A stretch of 64,000 nt of DNA from Rugalucina vietnamica (Eukaryota; Mollusca; Bivalvia; Lucinida; Lucinidae), in contig OZ024870.1 in the NCBI GenBank assembly GCA_964017185.1, positions 65,388,812-65,452,811 of the forward strand, in the 5' to 3' direction. The notes below the pieces were generated by a model, which was not told the origin of the DNA, did no database searches, and saw nothing but the letters and a program-made list of their open reading frames with translations. Both the position numbers and the translations under genes were made by a program. Positions 1-10,215 of the stretch are shown here, in pieces (position 1 is the stretch's first letter; each line of letters starts with the position of its first letter).

Positions 1-53
1 TGTGTCGGACCTGGTCGGAACCCCAAATTGCTGGTTTTCTTACGCAAAGGCTC
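1..53 (-). mobile_element. M1 MITE, truncated by window start
   Basis: Only the distal end is present (GTCGGACCTGGTCGGAA ... AAGGCTCA). See the 2592 copy for the full M1 structure. Confidence 0.85.
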
Positions 54-121
54 ATATATATTGTGGCACCACGTAAAGAGGATGAGGTGCAGATGGTTAC
101 ATCAAACAATAGATTGATATA

Positions 122-357
122 TGAGCCTGTGGGTGAGAAAACCAATAATTTTGGTTCCGACCAGGACCAACACAAACAGGCCTGTACAGTCACAGAAGAG
201 GGTTAGAGGCTGAAAATTTTGGGTTTAGAAAGTAGAGGAATTGTACTATCCGTGTAGCGAAAACAAAGGTGCTGATCAGCTTCGCAGTCACTGCGAAGCT
301 GATCTGCACCTTTGTTTTCGCCTGTGCATATTGTTGGTTTTCCCTTGTGGCGGCTCA
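122..357 (+). mobile_element. M1 MITE, full length
   Basis: Starts TGAGCCTGTGGGTGAG and ends GGCGGCTCA, with stem GGTGCTGATCAGC / GCTGATCTGCACC. Flanking dinucleotides differ (TA and GA). Confidence 0.9.
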
Positions 358-499
358 GATGAAAGGTAAAATGAGTAGTAAGGCTAAAAAGTATGATTCT
401 GTTAGTACGAGGAAGAGGCAATAGTTAACATAAAAGCCAATGAAAACAACAAATCTAACATTTTGGCATAATATGGTTGAGGCTAGCTTTCCTAGCTTA

Positions 500-636
500 G
501 TTGTTTTTAAGGCTTAAAGCCACTGGCCTTGGGTTCACATGTTCATTCTCAAGCTTTGGTTTTACGCCAAAGTTCCATCTCCATATGACCTAAGCTGTTG
601 GTGAGATGTTAAACCCCAAATCAACAAACAAAGAAA
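500..636 (+). mobile_element. SINE 3' part with CAAA-type tail
   Basis: Contains a box-B-like GGGTTCACATGTTC, the shared 3' core CCATCTCCATATGACC...AGCTGTTGG..GATGTTAAAC and a (CAAA)n-like tail abutting the next M1 copy. The 3' core recurs at about 20060-20130. Confidence 0.6.
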
Positions 637-859
637 TGAGCCTGTGCATGTCAAAACCAACAGTTTGGGTTTATGACCAGGGCCGACACAAACCAGGCTG
701 TACAGTCACAGAATAAAGCTAGAAGCTTGAAACTTTGAATATATTTACTATCCGAATTGCAAAGACAAAGGCGCTGATCAGCTGTGCAGTTACTGCACAG
801 CTGATCTGCGTCTTTGTTTTTGCATATGCAAATTGTTGGTTTTCTCATGCAAAGGCTCA
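637..859 (+). mobile_element. M1 MITE
   Basis: The stem loop uses the GCTGTGCAGTTACTGCACAGC variant of the apex. Follows directly on a SINE tail. Confidence 0.88.
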
Positions 860-959
860 AATTATCATGTGCTTGTGCTATATATTAAGAAAACCTGCCT
901 TTTTTCATAGCAAACACAGAGCAACTGTATAGTAACTATTCAACTGATGATCTCAAGGA

Positions 960-1330
960 TCACAACGACATTAGAATATCAATCATATCTTTTATTCACT
1001 CGTAGAGTTTTAATATAATTTATCATATGACGTCGCTGTTTTCCAGTGGATAAAGTCATGTCATAAAAATCATATGACCACACGTGTATTAACACTTTTG
1101 CGGGAATACGTAACGTCATTGACGACGTCCGTAACAACAATGTAAATTTTCATTGAAAATATGTCCACTTCGAAGGCGATAAAATCCTATTTTAAAAGTC
1201 ATATGATTATGACAGATAAAACGAATCTTGCACTCGTGGTCATTTCATATGAAATTTATTAAACTCGCCGAAGGCTCGTTTAATGAATTTCATATGAAAT
1301 GACCACTCGTGTAAGATCCTCTATTTATAG
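960..1330. repeat. Dispersed bivalve-type repeat with CATATGA motifs
   Basis: No coding signal. The segment contains inverted halves around 1247-1312 (GGTCATTTCATATGAAATTTA against its reverse, loop at CTCGCCGAAGGCTCG). Related pieces occur at 10925-11040 and 19000-19210. Confidence 0.6.
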
Positions 1331-1434
1331 GAATATATTCTAGCTATCCTCTTGACACTAAAACAAACTTACATGTATTTTATTAACCTGTCTGTGACAA
1401 ATGAACTTGCCATTATTATCATTTTGGCATGTTT

Positions 1435-1713
1435 CATTACGAAAACTTGTCCATGCAATATTCAGAAAAAAAAATGGCTGAAAAAAATGAAATTTTTCAC
1501 TAGAAAAATTTTGATATTTTTCTTATTTTTGCTCAAAACATAGATTGTGGGTACTTGTTAGAACCGCCTCGGCGAGGCGGTTCTAACGAGTACCCACAAT
1601 CTATGTTTTGGAGCAAAAATAAGAAAAATAGGTATACCCCTGCATACCCCAGTTTTTCTATATAAAAGTGGGGTTTAAGGGGGTATTTATTGCACAGACA
1701 TGTTTTCCTGATG
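1435..1713 (+). mobile_element. M4 MITE, full length
   Basis: About 280 bp. Ends are CATTACGAAAAC(A/T)TGTCC and ACATGTTTTCCTGATG (inverted). The centre is a hairpin whose stem runs from GCTCAAAACATAGATTG through GGGTACTTGTTAGAACCGCC to an apex at CTCGGCGAGG. The 3' half carries GGTATACCCCTGCATACCCC. Definition copy for M4. Confidence 0.88.
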
Positions 1714-1729
1714 TAAGGGCATCAAGAAT

Positions 1730-1852
1730 GAAATTCCGAATGATTTTCCTAAATATTGTTTCATTATTTGTTAAAATTTCTTGAAGCAAACAGAATAGCC
1801 ACAGATGTAACCTACCCAACATTCTGTGGTGTCACATCAGGAACTGTCTCGT
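1730..1852 (+). mobile_element. M5 fragment
   Basis: Carries AGCAAACAGAATAGCC, ACATTCTGTGGTGTCACATC and GAACTG; a diverged and shortened M5 (see 5089). Confidence 0.6.
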
Positions 1853-1897
1853 GAAGAAAACACATGGGCAAAATGTTTAGATTTAAGCACAAATGAT

Positions 1898-2105
1898 TTT
1901 AACCCATAATTTGATGAATGGACTTGCCCATCATGGACATTTCATTGTTATTTTAAGGGGCGTCAGGAGGGATTTTGAATTTTTCAACGAAATTCCTCTA
2001 AGCAAACAGAATAGCCCCAGATGGGAAGCCGCGTTCTGCTGTGTCACATCTGGGGCTATGTTGTTTGCTTATGTCCCATAAAAAGGACACCAGGCTCAAA
2101 TGATT
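1898..2105 (+). mobile_element. M5 element
   Basis: Starts TTAACCCATAATTTGATGAA and ends near GGACACCAGGCTCAAA. Stem AACAGAATAGCCCCAGATGG / CATCTGGGGCTATGTTG. Ends about 28 bp before the NDOR1 exon at 2133. Confidence 0.82.
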
Positions 2106-2118
2106 TTAAAGTGAATGA

Positions 2119-2241
<123 letters not shown>

Positions 2242-2262
2242 TGATCTTGTTTGTTGTAAACT

Positions 2263-2542
2263 CATTACGAAAGCTTGCCTATACAATATGCAGAGAATTT
2301 TCAGCTATAAAAAATTGAAAATTTCATTAAAATTTTTTTGATGTTTTTAATATATTTGCTCAAAACATACATTGCGGGTACACGTTAGAACCACCTCACG
2401 GAGGCGGTTCTAGCAAGTACCCACAATTATGTTTTAGATCAAAAATAAGAAAAATAGATATACCCCTGCAAACACCATTTTTGCTAAACAAAGGTGTGGT
2501 CTAAGGGGGTATTTATTGCACAGAGGACATGTTATCCTGATG
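2263..2542 (+). mobile_element. M4 MITE in NDOR1 intron
   Basis: Begins 32 bases after the exon donor at 2231/2232. The central hairpin is slightly diverged (ACCTCACGGAGGCGG). Confidence 0.87.
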
Positions 2543-2591
2543 TGAAGTTTCTGGGTAGCACTTGTATTTCTGCCAAGATTTTTGTATGATA

Positions 2592-2828
2592 TGAGCCGCG
2601 ACGCGAGAAAACCGGTCTTCAGGGTTTCCGACAAGGTCTGACACAAACTGACCTGTATAGTCACCGAAGCGGGCTAGAAGCTTGAAATTTCGGATATAAG
2701 AAGAAGAGGAAATGTACTATCCGTGTAGCGAAAACAAAGGCGCTGATCAGCTTCGCGGTTACCGCGAAGCTGATCTGCGCCTTTGTTTTCGCATAGGCTA
2801 AAATCCGGTTTTCTCACGATGCGGCTCA
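2592..2828 (+). mobile_element. M1 MITE, near-consensus (reference copy)
   Basis: 237 bp. Terminal inverted repeat TGAGCCGCGACGCGAGAAAA against TTTTCTCACGATGCGGCTCA. Order: TIR, CGGGGTTTCCGAC..GGTC-GACACAAAC, GCTAGAAGCTTGAAATTTCG, CTATCCGTGTAG, then a long stem (GCGAAAACAAAGGCGCTGAT / CTGCGCCTTTGTTTTCGC) with apex GCGGTTACCGC, then TIR. Flanks TA/TA suggest a 2-bp target duplication; other copies show AA, TT, TC or GT. It has no transposase; the short ORFs inside it (ENKGADQLR-type peptides) are by-products. Autonomous partner unknown. Confidence 0.93.
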
Positions 2829-3108
2829 TATTTGGCTACATTGTGAATTAAGTCACAAACAAAGCAACTTCATGGTAAACAAATTATAAAAACAACTTCA
2901 CATAATGATATAAAAACAGAGTGCCCTTTTCCACATCAGTAAGCCAGATTTATTTAGTTCAAAATGTATTAAAGTTGCTTAGAAAACCCCAATAGAGAAA
3001 CTGATGATCATGTAACCCTAACCTCCACGACTAGAAATTATACACTCCCTGGTTAACCTTATAGGTTGATTTAACTCTGATTTCTCATGCTGCTGTTCAT
3101 ATTTTCAG

Positions 3109-3210
3109 TGCTGACGCAGTTGTGTACCCCTGGTTAGACAGCCTCTGGGAGAAACTGATGAGCCTCTACCCCTTACCCCCAGGCCAGGAAATTATACCAG
3201 CTTCTGTCAG
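3109..3210 (+). CDS. NDOR1: NDOR1 exon (FMN-FAD linker)
   Basis: Reads ADAVVYPWLDSLWEKLMSLY, then PLPPGQEIIPASVR. The PWL..LW..L..LYPLPPG signature closes the FMN domain and starts the linker of NDOR1. Acceptor TTTTCAG, donor CAG|GTAATT. Entry and exit phases fit the neighbouring exons. Confidence 0.93.
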
Positions 3211-3241
3211 GTAATTTTCATGTCGCACAATGAGAACATCA

Positions 3242-3470
3242 GGTCCCGAGGTTATAAAACTTTTTTCAAGCTCAGCTCAGTTGAGCATGAAATTTCAATT
3301 GCTCATAAATATTGAAATAGTCATAGTTAGTGGAACTAAAAAACCAGTAATTTATCCATCTCATAAATGTTAAAATGCCAACAATTGTTGGCATTTTAAC
3401 ATTTATTAGCAGGATAAATTTTAGTCTCAGCTGAGCTGGGCATGAGAAAAAGTTTTATTATCTCGGGACC
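3242..3470 (+). mobile_element. M2 MITE, full length
   Basis: 229 bp with ends GGTCCCGAGGTTATAAAACT and AGTTTTATTATCTCGGGACC. The central palindrome is GTTAAAATGCCAACAATTG followed by its complement, flanked by TTTATCC..CTCATAAA type arms. Definition copy for M2. Confidence 0.9.
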
Positions 3471-3558
3471 AGAATAATAAGGGTTAAGAAGGGAAATTTG
3501 TCAAATAGTGATTTTTATTTTCTTGCCCACAAGTTTTGGAATACATGTTTTTTTTCAG

Positions 3559-3747
3559 ACCATCTTCGAAGTACAGAATTGATTTCATTGAAAGCGGTGA
3601 AGATGTCATGCAGTTTGATGGTTTGCCAAGGTGGCATCACCCTACACCATTTCCTGCTAGAGTTATCAGTAATGACAGAGTTACACACCCTGACCATTTC
3701 CAAGATGTCCGCCTAGTTCGACTAGATATATCAGGCTCTGACATAAG
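3559..3747 (+). CDS. NDOR1: NDOR1 exon (start of FAD-binding domain)
   Basis: Begins PSSKYRIDF, continues PFPARVISNDRVTHPDHFQD and ends VRLVRLDISGSDI. The VISN.RVT...HFQDVR block is the NDOR1 start of the cytochrome P450 reductase-type FAD domain. Acceptor TTTTTTTCAG, donor AAG|GTGGGT. The open frame runs past the donor into intron, so the true exon end rests on the downstream match. Confidence 0.93.
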
Positions 3748-3834
3748 GTGGGTATGGGCAGAATTACTGCCCTTTATATCAAAGTATTGTGCCCACCTAA
3801 TATTTTGTGAAAGAATAGAATTTTTATGCCCCCA

Positions 3835-4680
3835 ACTTCGAAGAAGTTGAAGGGGCATATTGGTTTGGGTCTGTCCGTGCAGTGAGTCTGTCTGTCCGCC
3901 TGTGATACATGAGCACTTGGTCAGGAACCGTTAGAGCTAGGATCTTGAAATTTGGTATGTAGTTTGTATATGAAAATTAAGAGGACACACTTTTTTTTCT
4001 TTCAGGTAAATTCAAGGGGCTAGGGGCCCATTTTGTGAGTTATTTTCCTTTTTAATTCTTGATAAAGTGAATAGATAGTGGCTACCTTATGTGCGCAACT
4101 CCTCTTACAGTTTTATTCCGATTCTCTTGAAACTTTACAGATGTTGTAACCATGCTTTGAAGATATGCATGTGGTTTGGATATAATCCTCTGACTAATTT
4201 TTGTCACTTTTTTCGCAATTCGAACTTAGCCATTTTTCGGGCATTTTCACAATGAAAGTGAATGGGCAGTGGGTACCTTGTGTGCGCAACTCCTCCTACA
4301 GTTTCATGCCAATTCATTTAAAACTTTACATGTGTTATGGGCATGGTCTCAAGATATGCATGTGGTTTGGATATAATTCTTGGATTATTTTTTGTCATTT
4401 TTTTCACAATTTGAACTTAGTCATTTTTTCGGGCATTTTAGTGAATGGATAGAGGGTACCTTGTGTGCGCAACTCCTCCTACAATTTAATACCAATACTT
4501 TTGAAACTTCGCAGACATTGTGACCATGCTTTGAAGATATGCATGTGGTTGGGATACACTCCTCAGAATAATTTTTGTCATTTTTTTTACAATTTGAACT
4601 TAGTCATTTTTTGGACATTTTTTCATCTTGAAAGTGACTTACCAGTTGGGGGCATAGTGTTTCATAAACACATTTTCTAG
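3835..4680 (+). mobile_element. P-B element: TATGCCCC hairpin ends, ~187-bp tandem core
   Basis: Opens with hairpin TATGCCCCCAACTTCG / GAAGTTGAAGGGGCATA, then a GTCTGTCTGTCC-rich stretch, then three ~187-bp units marked by GTACCTTGTGTGCGCAACTC (near 4080, 4270, 4455), and closes with GGGGGCATAG. The architecture (hairpin end, microsatellite-like stretch, satellite core) resembles pearl/HINE-type elements of bivalves. A second copy is at 55938-56809 in inverse orientation. Confidence 0.75.
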
Positions 4681-4787
4681 TATAAGCATAGAAACAATGA
4701 AAAGATCTAGCTTTGGATTGTTACATGTACGTGTCTCTTTATGCAAAATTTTATTATGAGTTACTTCCTTTGCTTGACATCATTATT

Positions 4788-5023
4788 TGAGCCACCTCGT
4801 GGGAAAAGCAACCATGTGATTTCCGAACAGGTCCGAAACAAACCGAGCTGTACAAGCACAGAAAAGAGCTAGAAGCTTGAAATTTCTGATTTAAGTAGAA
4901 GAGGAACTGGACTATCCGAGTAGCGAAAACAAAGGCGCTGATCAGCTTCGCAGTTACTGCGAAGCTGATCTGCGCCTTTGTTTTCGCCTAGGCAGATTGT
5001 TGGTTTTCCCATGTGGTGGCTCA
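4788..5023 (+). mobile_element. M1 MITE
   Basis: Full length, 236 bp; TT flanks on both sides. The stem is nearly perfect (GGCGCTGATCAGCTTCGC / GCGAAGCTGATCTGCGCC). Confidence 0.92.
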
Positions 5024-5088
5024 TTTCCTTGTCAGAATTTTAACTAGCATATTGAATTTGACAAGATTTAACATCGGATTGTTAAGAT

Positions 5089-5302
5089 TTAACCCATATT
5101 TGATGAATGGATTTTCCCATCATTATCATTTGATTGAGTCCACTTAAGTTCTTAGGAGCGTCAGGTGTGATTTTTAAATTTAATTCAGTTTTTCGATGAA
5201 AATTCTCTAAGTAAACAGAATAGCCCCGGATGGGATGCCGCGTTCTGCGGCGTCACATCTGGGGCTATTCTGTTTGCATATGCCCTATAAAAGGGACGCC
5301 AG
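5089..5302 (+). mobile_element. M5 element (reference copy)
   Basis: Order: TTAACCCATATTTGATGAAT, CCATCATTATCATTTG, GAGTCCACTTAAG, AAACAGAATAGCCCCGGATG, GCCGCGTTCTGCGGC apex, CACATCTGGGGCTATTCTG, TAAAAGGGACGCCAGG. No coding capacity. Confidence 0.85.
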
Positions 5303-5515
5303 ATTTTCCCATCATTATCATTTGGGTGAGTCCACTTAAGTTCTTAGGGGCATCAGGTGTGATTTTTAAATTTTATTCAATTTTTCCATGAAAGTTCTCT
5401 AAGCAAACAGAATAGCCCCGGATGGGACGCCGCTTTCTGCGGCATCACATCTGGGGCTATTCTGTTTGCATATGCCTCATAAAAGGGACTCCAGGCTTAA
5501 ATGAGTTAAGATGGG
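5303..5515 (+). mobile_element. M5 element, tandem second copy
   Basis: Follows the previous copy directly but lacks its first ~15 bases, joining at TTTTCCCATC. This indicates tandem duplication by homologous exchange rather than an independent insertion. Confidence 0.82.
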
Positions 5516-5717
5516 ATAGTTTCTTCCTAAATTTTAAACAGAGTTATGCTCTTGGTAGACATAAGATTTTTTTTCCAGCTTGTTAACAATTAGACAGAAT
5601 TTTACCAAAGTTTGTATGCATATAAACACTGGATACCATAACGATTCATGATTATCGTGCATTGAGACTTAGCCTTAATAAATGATCTAACAATATTTCA
5701 CAAATGTTGGAACACTT

Positions 5718-5946
5718 TAACTCATATAAGCCTGGTGTCCCTTTTGTGGGACATAGGCAAACAGTATAGCCCCAGATGGGACACCGCAAAATGTGGCATC
5801 CCATCAGGGGCTATTCTGTTTGCACAGAGAAATTTGATCGAAAAATGAGATAAAAAATAAAAATTACTCCTAACACCCCTAACAATGAAAGTGGACTCAC
5901 CCAATTGATAACAATGGAAGAATCTATTCATCAAATATGGGTTAAT
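5718..5946 (-). mobile_element. M5 element, inverted
   Basis: Reads from GCCTGGTGTCCCTTTTGTGG to CAAATATGGGTTAA on +, the complement of the consensus. Faces the pair at 5089-5515 across ~200 bp. Confidence 0.83.
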
Positions 5947-6018
5947 TACATTATTACTTATGACTACTATAACAGTTTATGCATAGTTTTTCAAAGTATG
6001 CACTAATTAGACAGAAAT

Positions 6019-6066
6019 TATGTCTCCCCCCGACAGGGTCGGGAGACATATTGTTTTTCCCCGTGC

Positions 6067-6105
<39 letters not shown>

Positions 6106-7352
6106 ACAAATCGTGTCCGCTCTATAACTTGAAAACCATTAAAGATTTTTCAATGAAACTTGGTACACTTGTAAACCAAGATGAGACGATGTGTCATGCA
6201 CAAGAACCATAACTCTAGCTTGAGTATTTTTGGAGTTATTTCCCTTTGATTATTTTCGATACAATTTCGTGTCCGCTGTATAACTTGAAAACCGTTAAAG
6301 ATTTTTCAATGAAACTTGGTACACTTGTAAACCACGACGAGACGATGTGTCGTGCACAAGAACCATAACTCTAGCTTGAGTATTTTTGGAGTTATTTCCC
6401 TTTGATTATTTTTGATACAATTTCGTGTCCGCTGTATAACTTGAAAACCGTTTAAGATTTTTCAATAAAACTTGGTACACTTATTAAGCCTGATCAGACG
6501 ATGTGTCATGCACAAGAACCATATTTCTGGCTTGAGTATTTTATGAGTTAGTTCCCTTTGATTATTTTCCATACAATTTCGTGTCCGCTTTATAACTCGA
6601 AAACCGTAAGAGTTATTTCAATGAAACTTGGTACACTGATAAAGCACAATGAGATAATGTGTCATGCTAAAGAACCATACCTCTTGCTTGCATATCTTTG
6701 GAGTAATTTCCCTTTGATTATTTTCCATACAATTTCGTGTCCACCCTATAACTTGAAAACCGTAAGAGAAATTTCACTGAAACTTGGTACACTTATAATG
6801 CATGTTGAAACGATGTGTCATGCGCAAGAATTATAACTCTTTCTTTCATATCTTTGGAGTTATTTCTCTTTGATTATTTTTCCATACAATTTCATGTCCA
6901 CTCTATAACTTGAAAACCATAAGAAATATTTCAATGAAACTTGGTACACTTATAAAGCACAATGAGATGATGTGTCATGCTAAAGAACCATAACTCTTGC
7001 TTGCATATCTTTGGAGTTATTTCCCTTTGATTATTTTTCATACAATTTTGTGTCTGCTCTATAACTCAAAAACCATTAGAGATTTTTCAATGAAACATGG
7101 TACACTTATAAAGCATGATGAGACGATGTGTCATGCTCAAGAATCATTACTCTTGCTTTCATATCTTTGGAGTTATTTCCCTTTGATTAATTTCCATACA
7201 GTTTCGTGTCTGCTCTATAACTTGAAAACCGTAAGAGATATTTCAATGAAACTTGGTACACTTATAAAACAGAATGACAGGATATGTGATGCACAAGAAC
7301 TATAACTCTTACTTGCATATTTTGGACATGCACGTAGAAAGGGGGGAGACAT
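6019..7352 (+). repeat. P-A element with eight 156-bp tandem units
   Basis: Opens with hairpin TATGTCTCCCCCCGACAGG / TCGGGAGACATA, followed by (GTCT)n at 6067-6100. Eight units follow whose CGTGTCC marks lie at 6112, 6268, 6424, 6580, 6736, 6893, 7049 and 7205, a period of 156 with one step of 157. Each contains TTGAAAACCGTTAAAGA, GAAACTTGGTACACTT and TTTGGAGTTATTTCCC. It ends with a GGGGGGAGACAT repeat of the start. Pearl/HINE-like by architecture. Confidence 0.9.
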
Positions 7353-7382
7353 CAGTTTTCACATAGAAAACAAATTCTAGTT

Positions 7383-7623
7383 TGAGCCTGTGCATGACAA
7401 AACCAACAATTTGGGTTTCCGACCAGGTCCGACATGAACCGGCCTGTACATACAGCCTCAGAATCAGTCTAGAAGCCTAAAATTTCGGATTTAAGAAGAA
7501 GAAGAAGTGTACCATCTGTGTAGCAAAAGTAAAGGCGTTGATCATCTTCGCAGTTACTGCGAAGCTGATCTGTGCCTTTGTTTTTACCTATGCAAATTGT
7601 TGGTTTTCTCATGCAGTGGCTCA
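7383..7623 (+). mobile_element. M1 MITE
   Basis: Full length with a few substitutions in the stem (GGCGTTGATCATC). Confidence 0.88.
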
Positions 7624-7757
7624 TTTTAATAGTTTTGGAGAAAATTTTGTAAACAACAACAACTAAGCACACACAATGCTAAATATAACAAATACACATA
7701 AAGTATTAGCTGATTGTTTTGCTTATATCTTAGCTAGTGCTATTTTCTTCAGGGATG

Positions 7758-8088
7758 TAATGCACTCGTCATTTGTAAACATGCCACCCCCCCCCCCCCA
7801 CCCCTACCCCCTAGTCCTGGGGGAGGGGATAGCCGTGGAAATAAGATTGGTTTTTACCTTCAATTGTCCCCCCCCCTCCCCCCCCCCCACAGTGCAGGGG
7901 AGTTGTACAGGGTTTGCATTATATTTGTAAAAGTAGCAGTACAAAAAATACATAGCAGACTGCAGGGGAAATAAGCAGGGGTATTCCAGATGGGTGTCTC
8001 CACAGTGCAGAGCTTTTTTCAGTGGTTTGCTGGATGAAAAGTCCCTAGGACTGGAGGGTTGCGTGGTTACAAACGACTAGTGCATAAA
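7758..8088. mobile_element. M6 element with poly-C tracts
   Basis: Ends TGCACTCGTCATTTGTAA and TTACAAACGACTAGTGCATA (inverted). The interior holds two C-runs (7783-7799 and 7867-7889) and AGGGGATAGCCGTGGAAAT. It ends just upstream of the NDOR1 exon at 8111. Relatives at 53905 and 57390. Confidence 0.8.
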
Positions 8089-8110
8089 AAGCCACATTTA
8101 TAATTTACAG

Positions 8111-8232
8111 CTACAGTCCAGGTGATGTGGCTATGGTTGTCCCTCAGAACATGGTGGACACAGTTGATGATTTTATATCCTTCTTTCACCTGAAGCCAGA
8201 CCAGTTACTGAGACTTCATCAAACAGATTCAG
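8111..8232 (+). CDS. NDOR1: NDOR1 exon (FAD domain)
   Basis: Reads YSPGDVAMVVPQNMVDTVDD, then FISFFHLKPDQLLRLHQTDS. The PGDV..V.PQN segment and the DPDQ-like turn match the FAD domain of NDOR1. Acceptor TTTACAG, donor CAG|GTAGTG. An M6 element ends only about 22 bases upstream of the exon, so the acceptor tract is partly element-derived. Confidence 0.93.
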
Positions 8233-8824
8233 GTAGTGAGAAATAAGTAGTTATGGGAGATAACCTGCATATTGTAAAACTTTTAATTAATGGTAATTGT
8301 GGTTAAATGTCCCTATCAACAATTTTCGGTGAAGGCTGGACAGATTTGTCACCAAATTTTAAAAACATTCCAGCAGAGAGGCATTTGTAGTGGACTGCAG
8401 GTGTAACTTCAGATATCACGTGAACTTGAGAATCTCTACTTGGTTACAACAAATGCTCAGACAGGTCATGTATAGATTTACTGTAGAGGGCTTGATGAAT
8501 GTATGTATGATTTTTCCCCACATTTTTGCATGTTACAGAATTTAAAATATGTATTTTAAAATATGTGCTATAGTAAAGTATTTTTGCGTGCAGCTTCTCA
8601 TTCGGCTTACGATATGTTTCATGGTATAAGTGCTTGATTGTTAGTTTGGTTTTTTCCCACCTCGCTTTTTGGAGTGGGAATCTCTTTCTGATTGCGCCTT
8701 TTCCTGATCTTTGCCTACTTGTACCTTTCTATACAGTTCAACCTCATTATAACACACATCTTTTTAACACAATTGGGGGCCTGGATAGTGTAGTGCATAA
8801 CACATTTGCTTCTCAAATTGATTA

Positions 8825-9414
8825 CTGTATTCATTCTAATTAGCGCACATGCTCCAATAAGCGCACACCCTGATGGGTTCTGAAAAACTTGCATAAGCGC
8901 ACACTGCTGGACGAGCATATTGGTATTATACTTCAGTTTTGCGCATTAAAACCGTATTTACTTCAAGCAAACGTAATTTTGAATGATAAAACACCATTTT
9001 GCAACGATTGGAACGCTTAAATGTCATCATAAATGAGCCGCATCGTGAGAAAACCGGATTTTTGCCTAGGCGAAAACAAAGGCGCAGATCAGCTTCGCGG
9101 TAACCGCGAAGCTGATCAGCGCCTTTGTTTTCGCTACACGGATAGTACAATTCCTCTTCTACTTAAATCCGAAATTTCAAGCTTCTAGCTCTTTTCTGAG
9201 CTTGTACAGGTCGGTTTGTGTTGGACCTGGTCGGAAACCCCGAAGCCCGGTTTTCTCGCGTCGAGGCTCAAATTATATATTTGGCATGGTTATTACAGCA
9301 GTCTATGTGTTGTTTTTGTTTGTAGTGTGCGCTAATTAGTACGATATTTTGTTCACTAACTTTAAGGTATTTTGAAAAGTTAAGCGCACTGTGCGCTAAT
9401 TAGAACGACTACAG
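8825..9414 (+). mobile_element. M8 element (GCGCAC family), nested in M7
   Basis: Ends CTGTATTCATTCTAATTAGC and GCTAATTAGAACGACTACAG, flanked by TA on both sides, consistent with a Tc1/mariner-type target. The subterminal part has repeated TAATTAGCGCAC / AATAAGCGCAC motifs. It is itself interrupted by the M1 copy at 9034-9270. Confidence 0.82.
9034..9270 (-). mobile_element. M1 MITE nested in M8 nested in M7
   Basis: Full-length reverse copy, AA flanks. Innermost layer of a three-deep nest inside one NDOR1 intron. Confidence 0.93.
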
Positions 9415-9536
9415 TATTTTGCTTAATGTCTATTGTAAATACCCTCATTATAACACAGTTTCACTAATAATACAGTCTGTTTCTATGGACCCCAAAGATA
9501 GCACTAAGATGATGTGGACATGTATTGTTTTTCTAG

Positions 9537-9706
9537 ATGCCCCAGTACCAAATATACCCCGGCCTTGTACAGTGAGATTTCTAGTCACAAATTACCTGGA
9601 TATAAACTGTGTTCCCCGCAGATCTTTCTTTGAAATGTTGCTGTATTTTGCTGATGATGAGCTGGAGAGAGATAAACTGAAGGATTTTTGCTCTCCAGAG
9701 GGACAG
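9537..9706 (+). CDS. NDOR1: NDOR1 exon (FAD domain, connecting region)
   Basis: Encodes DAPVPNIPRPCTVRFLVTNY, LDINCVPRRSFFEMLLYFAD and DELERDKLKDFCSPEGQ. The LDI..VPRRSFFE.L block is a hallmark of the connecting domain of diflavin reductases. Acceptor TTTTTCTAG, donor CAG|GTAAAA. The upstream intron is filled to within about a dozen bases of the acceptor by the triple-nested elements at 8732-9524. Confidence 0.95.
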
Positions 9707-9928
9707 GTAAAAATGCAGGTCTTTTTCTCTAAATCAGTCTGGTTTCTGGTACCAAATGTTTTCCTAATGGGCTGAAAAATTCCTGATTAGGAGGAAAACC
9801 TTAATTTAAATGGTAAACTTTGGTTAAAAATGGCACTTTTTCCAATTAAACAAAACAATTTGGCCTTTTCCCCCCCATTTCCATCTGTACTAAAAATTTC
9901 CCATAGAGGTGAGAAAAAAGCCCTGAAA

Positions 9929-10035
9929 TGAGCCATGAAATGAAATGCTTTTGGCATGTGTGAAAACAAAAGCACATCTCATCTGTGCAGTAATTGCACA
10001 GCTGATCAGTGCCTTTGTTTTCATTTCACATACGA
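9929..10035 (-). mobile_element. M1 fragment
   Basis: Keeps TGAGCC and the stem (GTGCAGTAATTGCAC apex) but is lost beyond TTTTCATTTCACATACGATG. Confidence 0.65.
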
Positions 10036-10084
10036 TGCAGTCACTATTTTTCCAGCAGCAGTGGTCTAGTTATAGATTAAAAGA

Positions 10085-10215
10085 ATCAATGATGGGGTTG
10101 AGGCTGAGACAAAGAAATCTCAGGCAAGTTTTCAGATTATTCAAGTCTCATCCGAGGCTCTGCCGAGGATGAGACTTGAATAATCTGAAAACGAGCCTGA
10201 GATTTCCTTGTTGAG
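10085..10215. repeat. Long imperfect hairpin
   Basis: Arms AAATCTCAGGC, TTTTCAGATTATTCAAGTCT and CATCC around the apex GAGGCTCTGCC (10152-10162). No other copy seen in the window. Confidence 0.75.

Larger units (their letters stand above)
8732..9524 (+). mobile_element. M7 element split by a nested insertion
   Basis: Left end TACAGTTCAACCTCATTATA; the right part carries GTCTATTGTAAATA.CCTCA, TTCTATGGACCCCAAAGATA and a degenerate end. Comparing with the uninterrupted copy at 36830-37020 shows the host site GATTATTTTGCT interrupted at 8825-9414 with a TA duplication. Confidence 0.8.

Noticed and set aside
9419-9775. Single 118-codon gene
   Set aside because: Only 9537-9706 of this frame is coding; the rest is M7 element upstream and intron after the donor at 9707.
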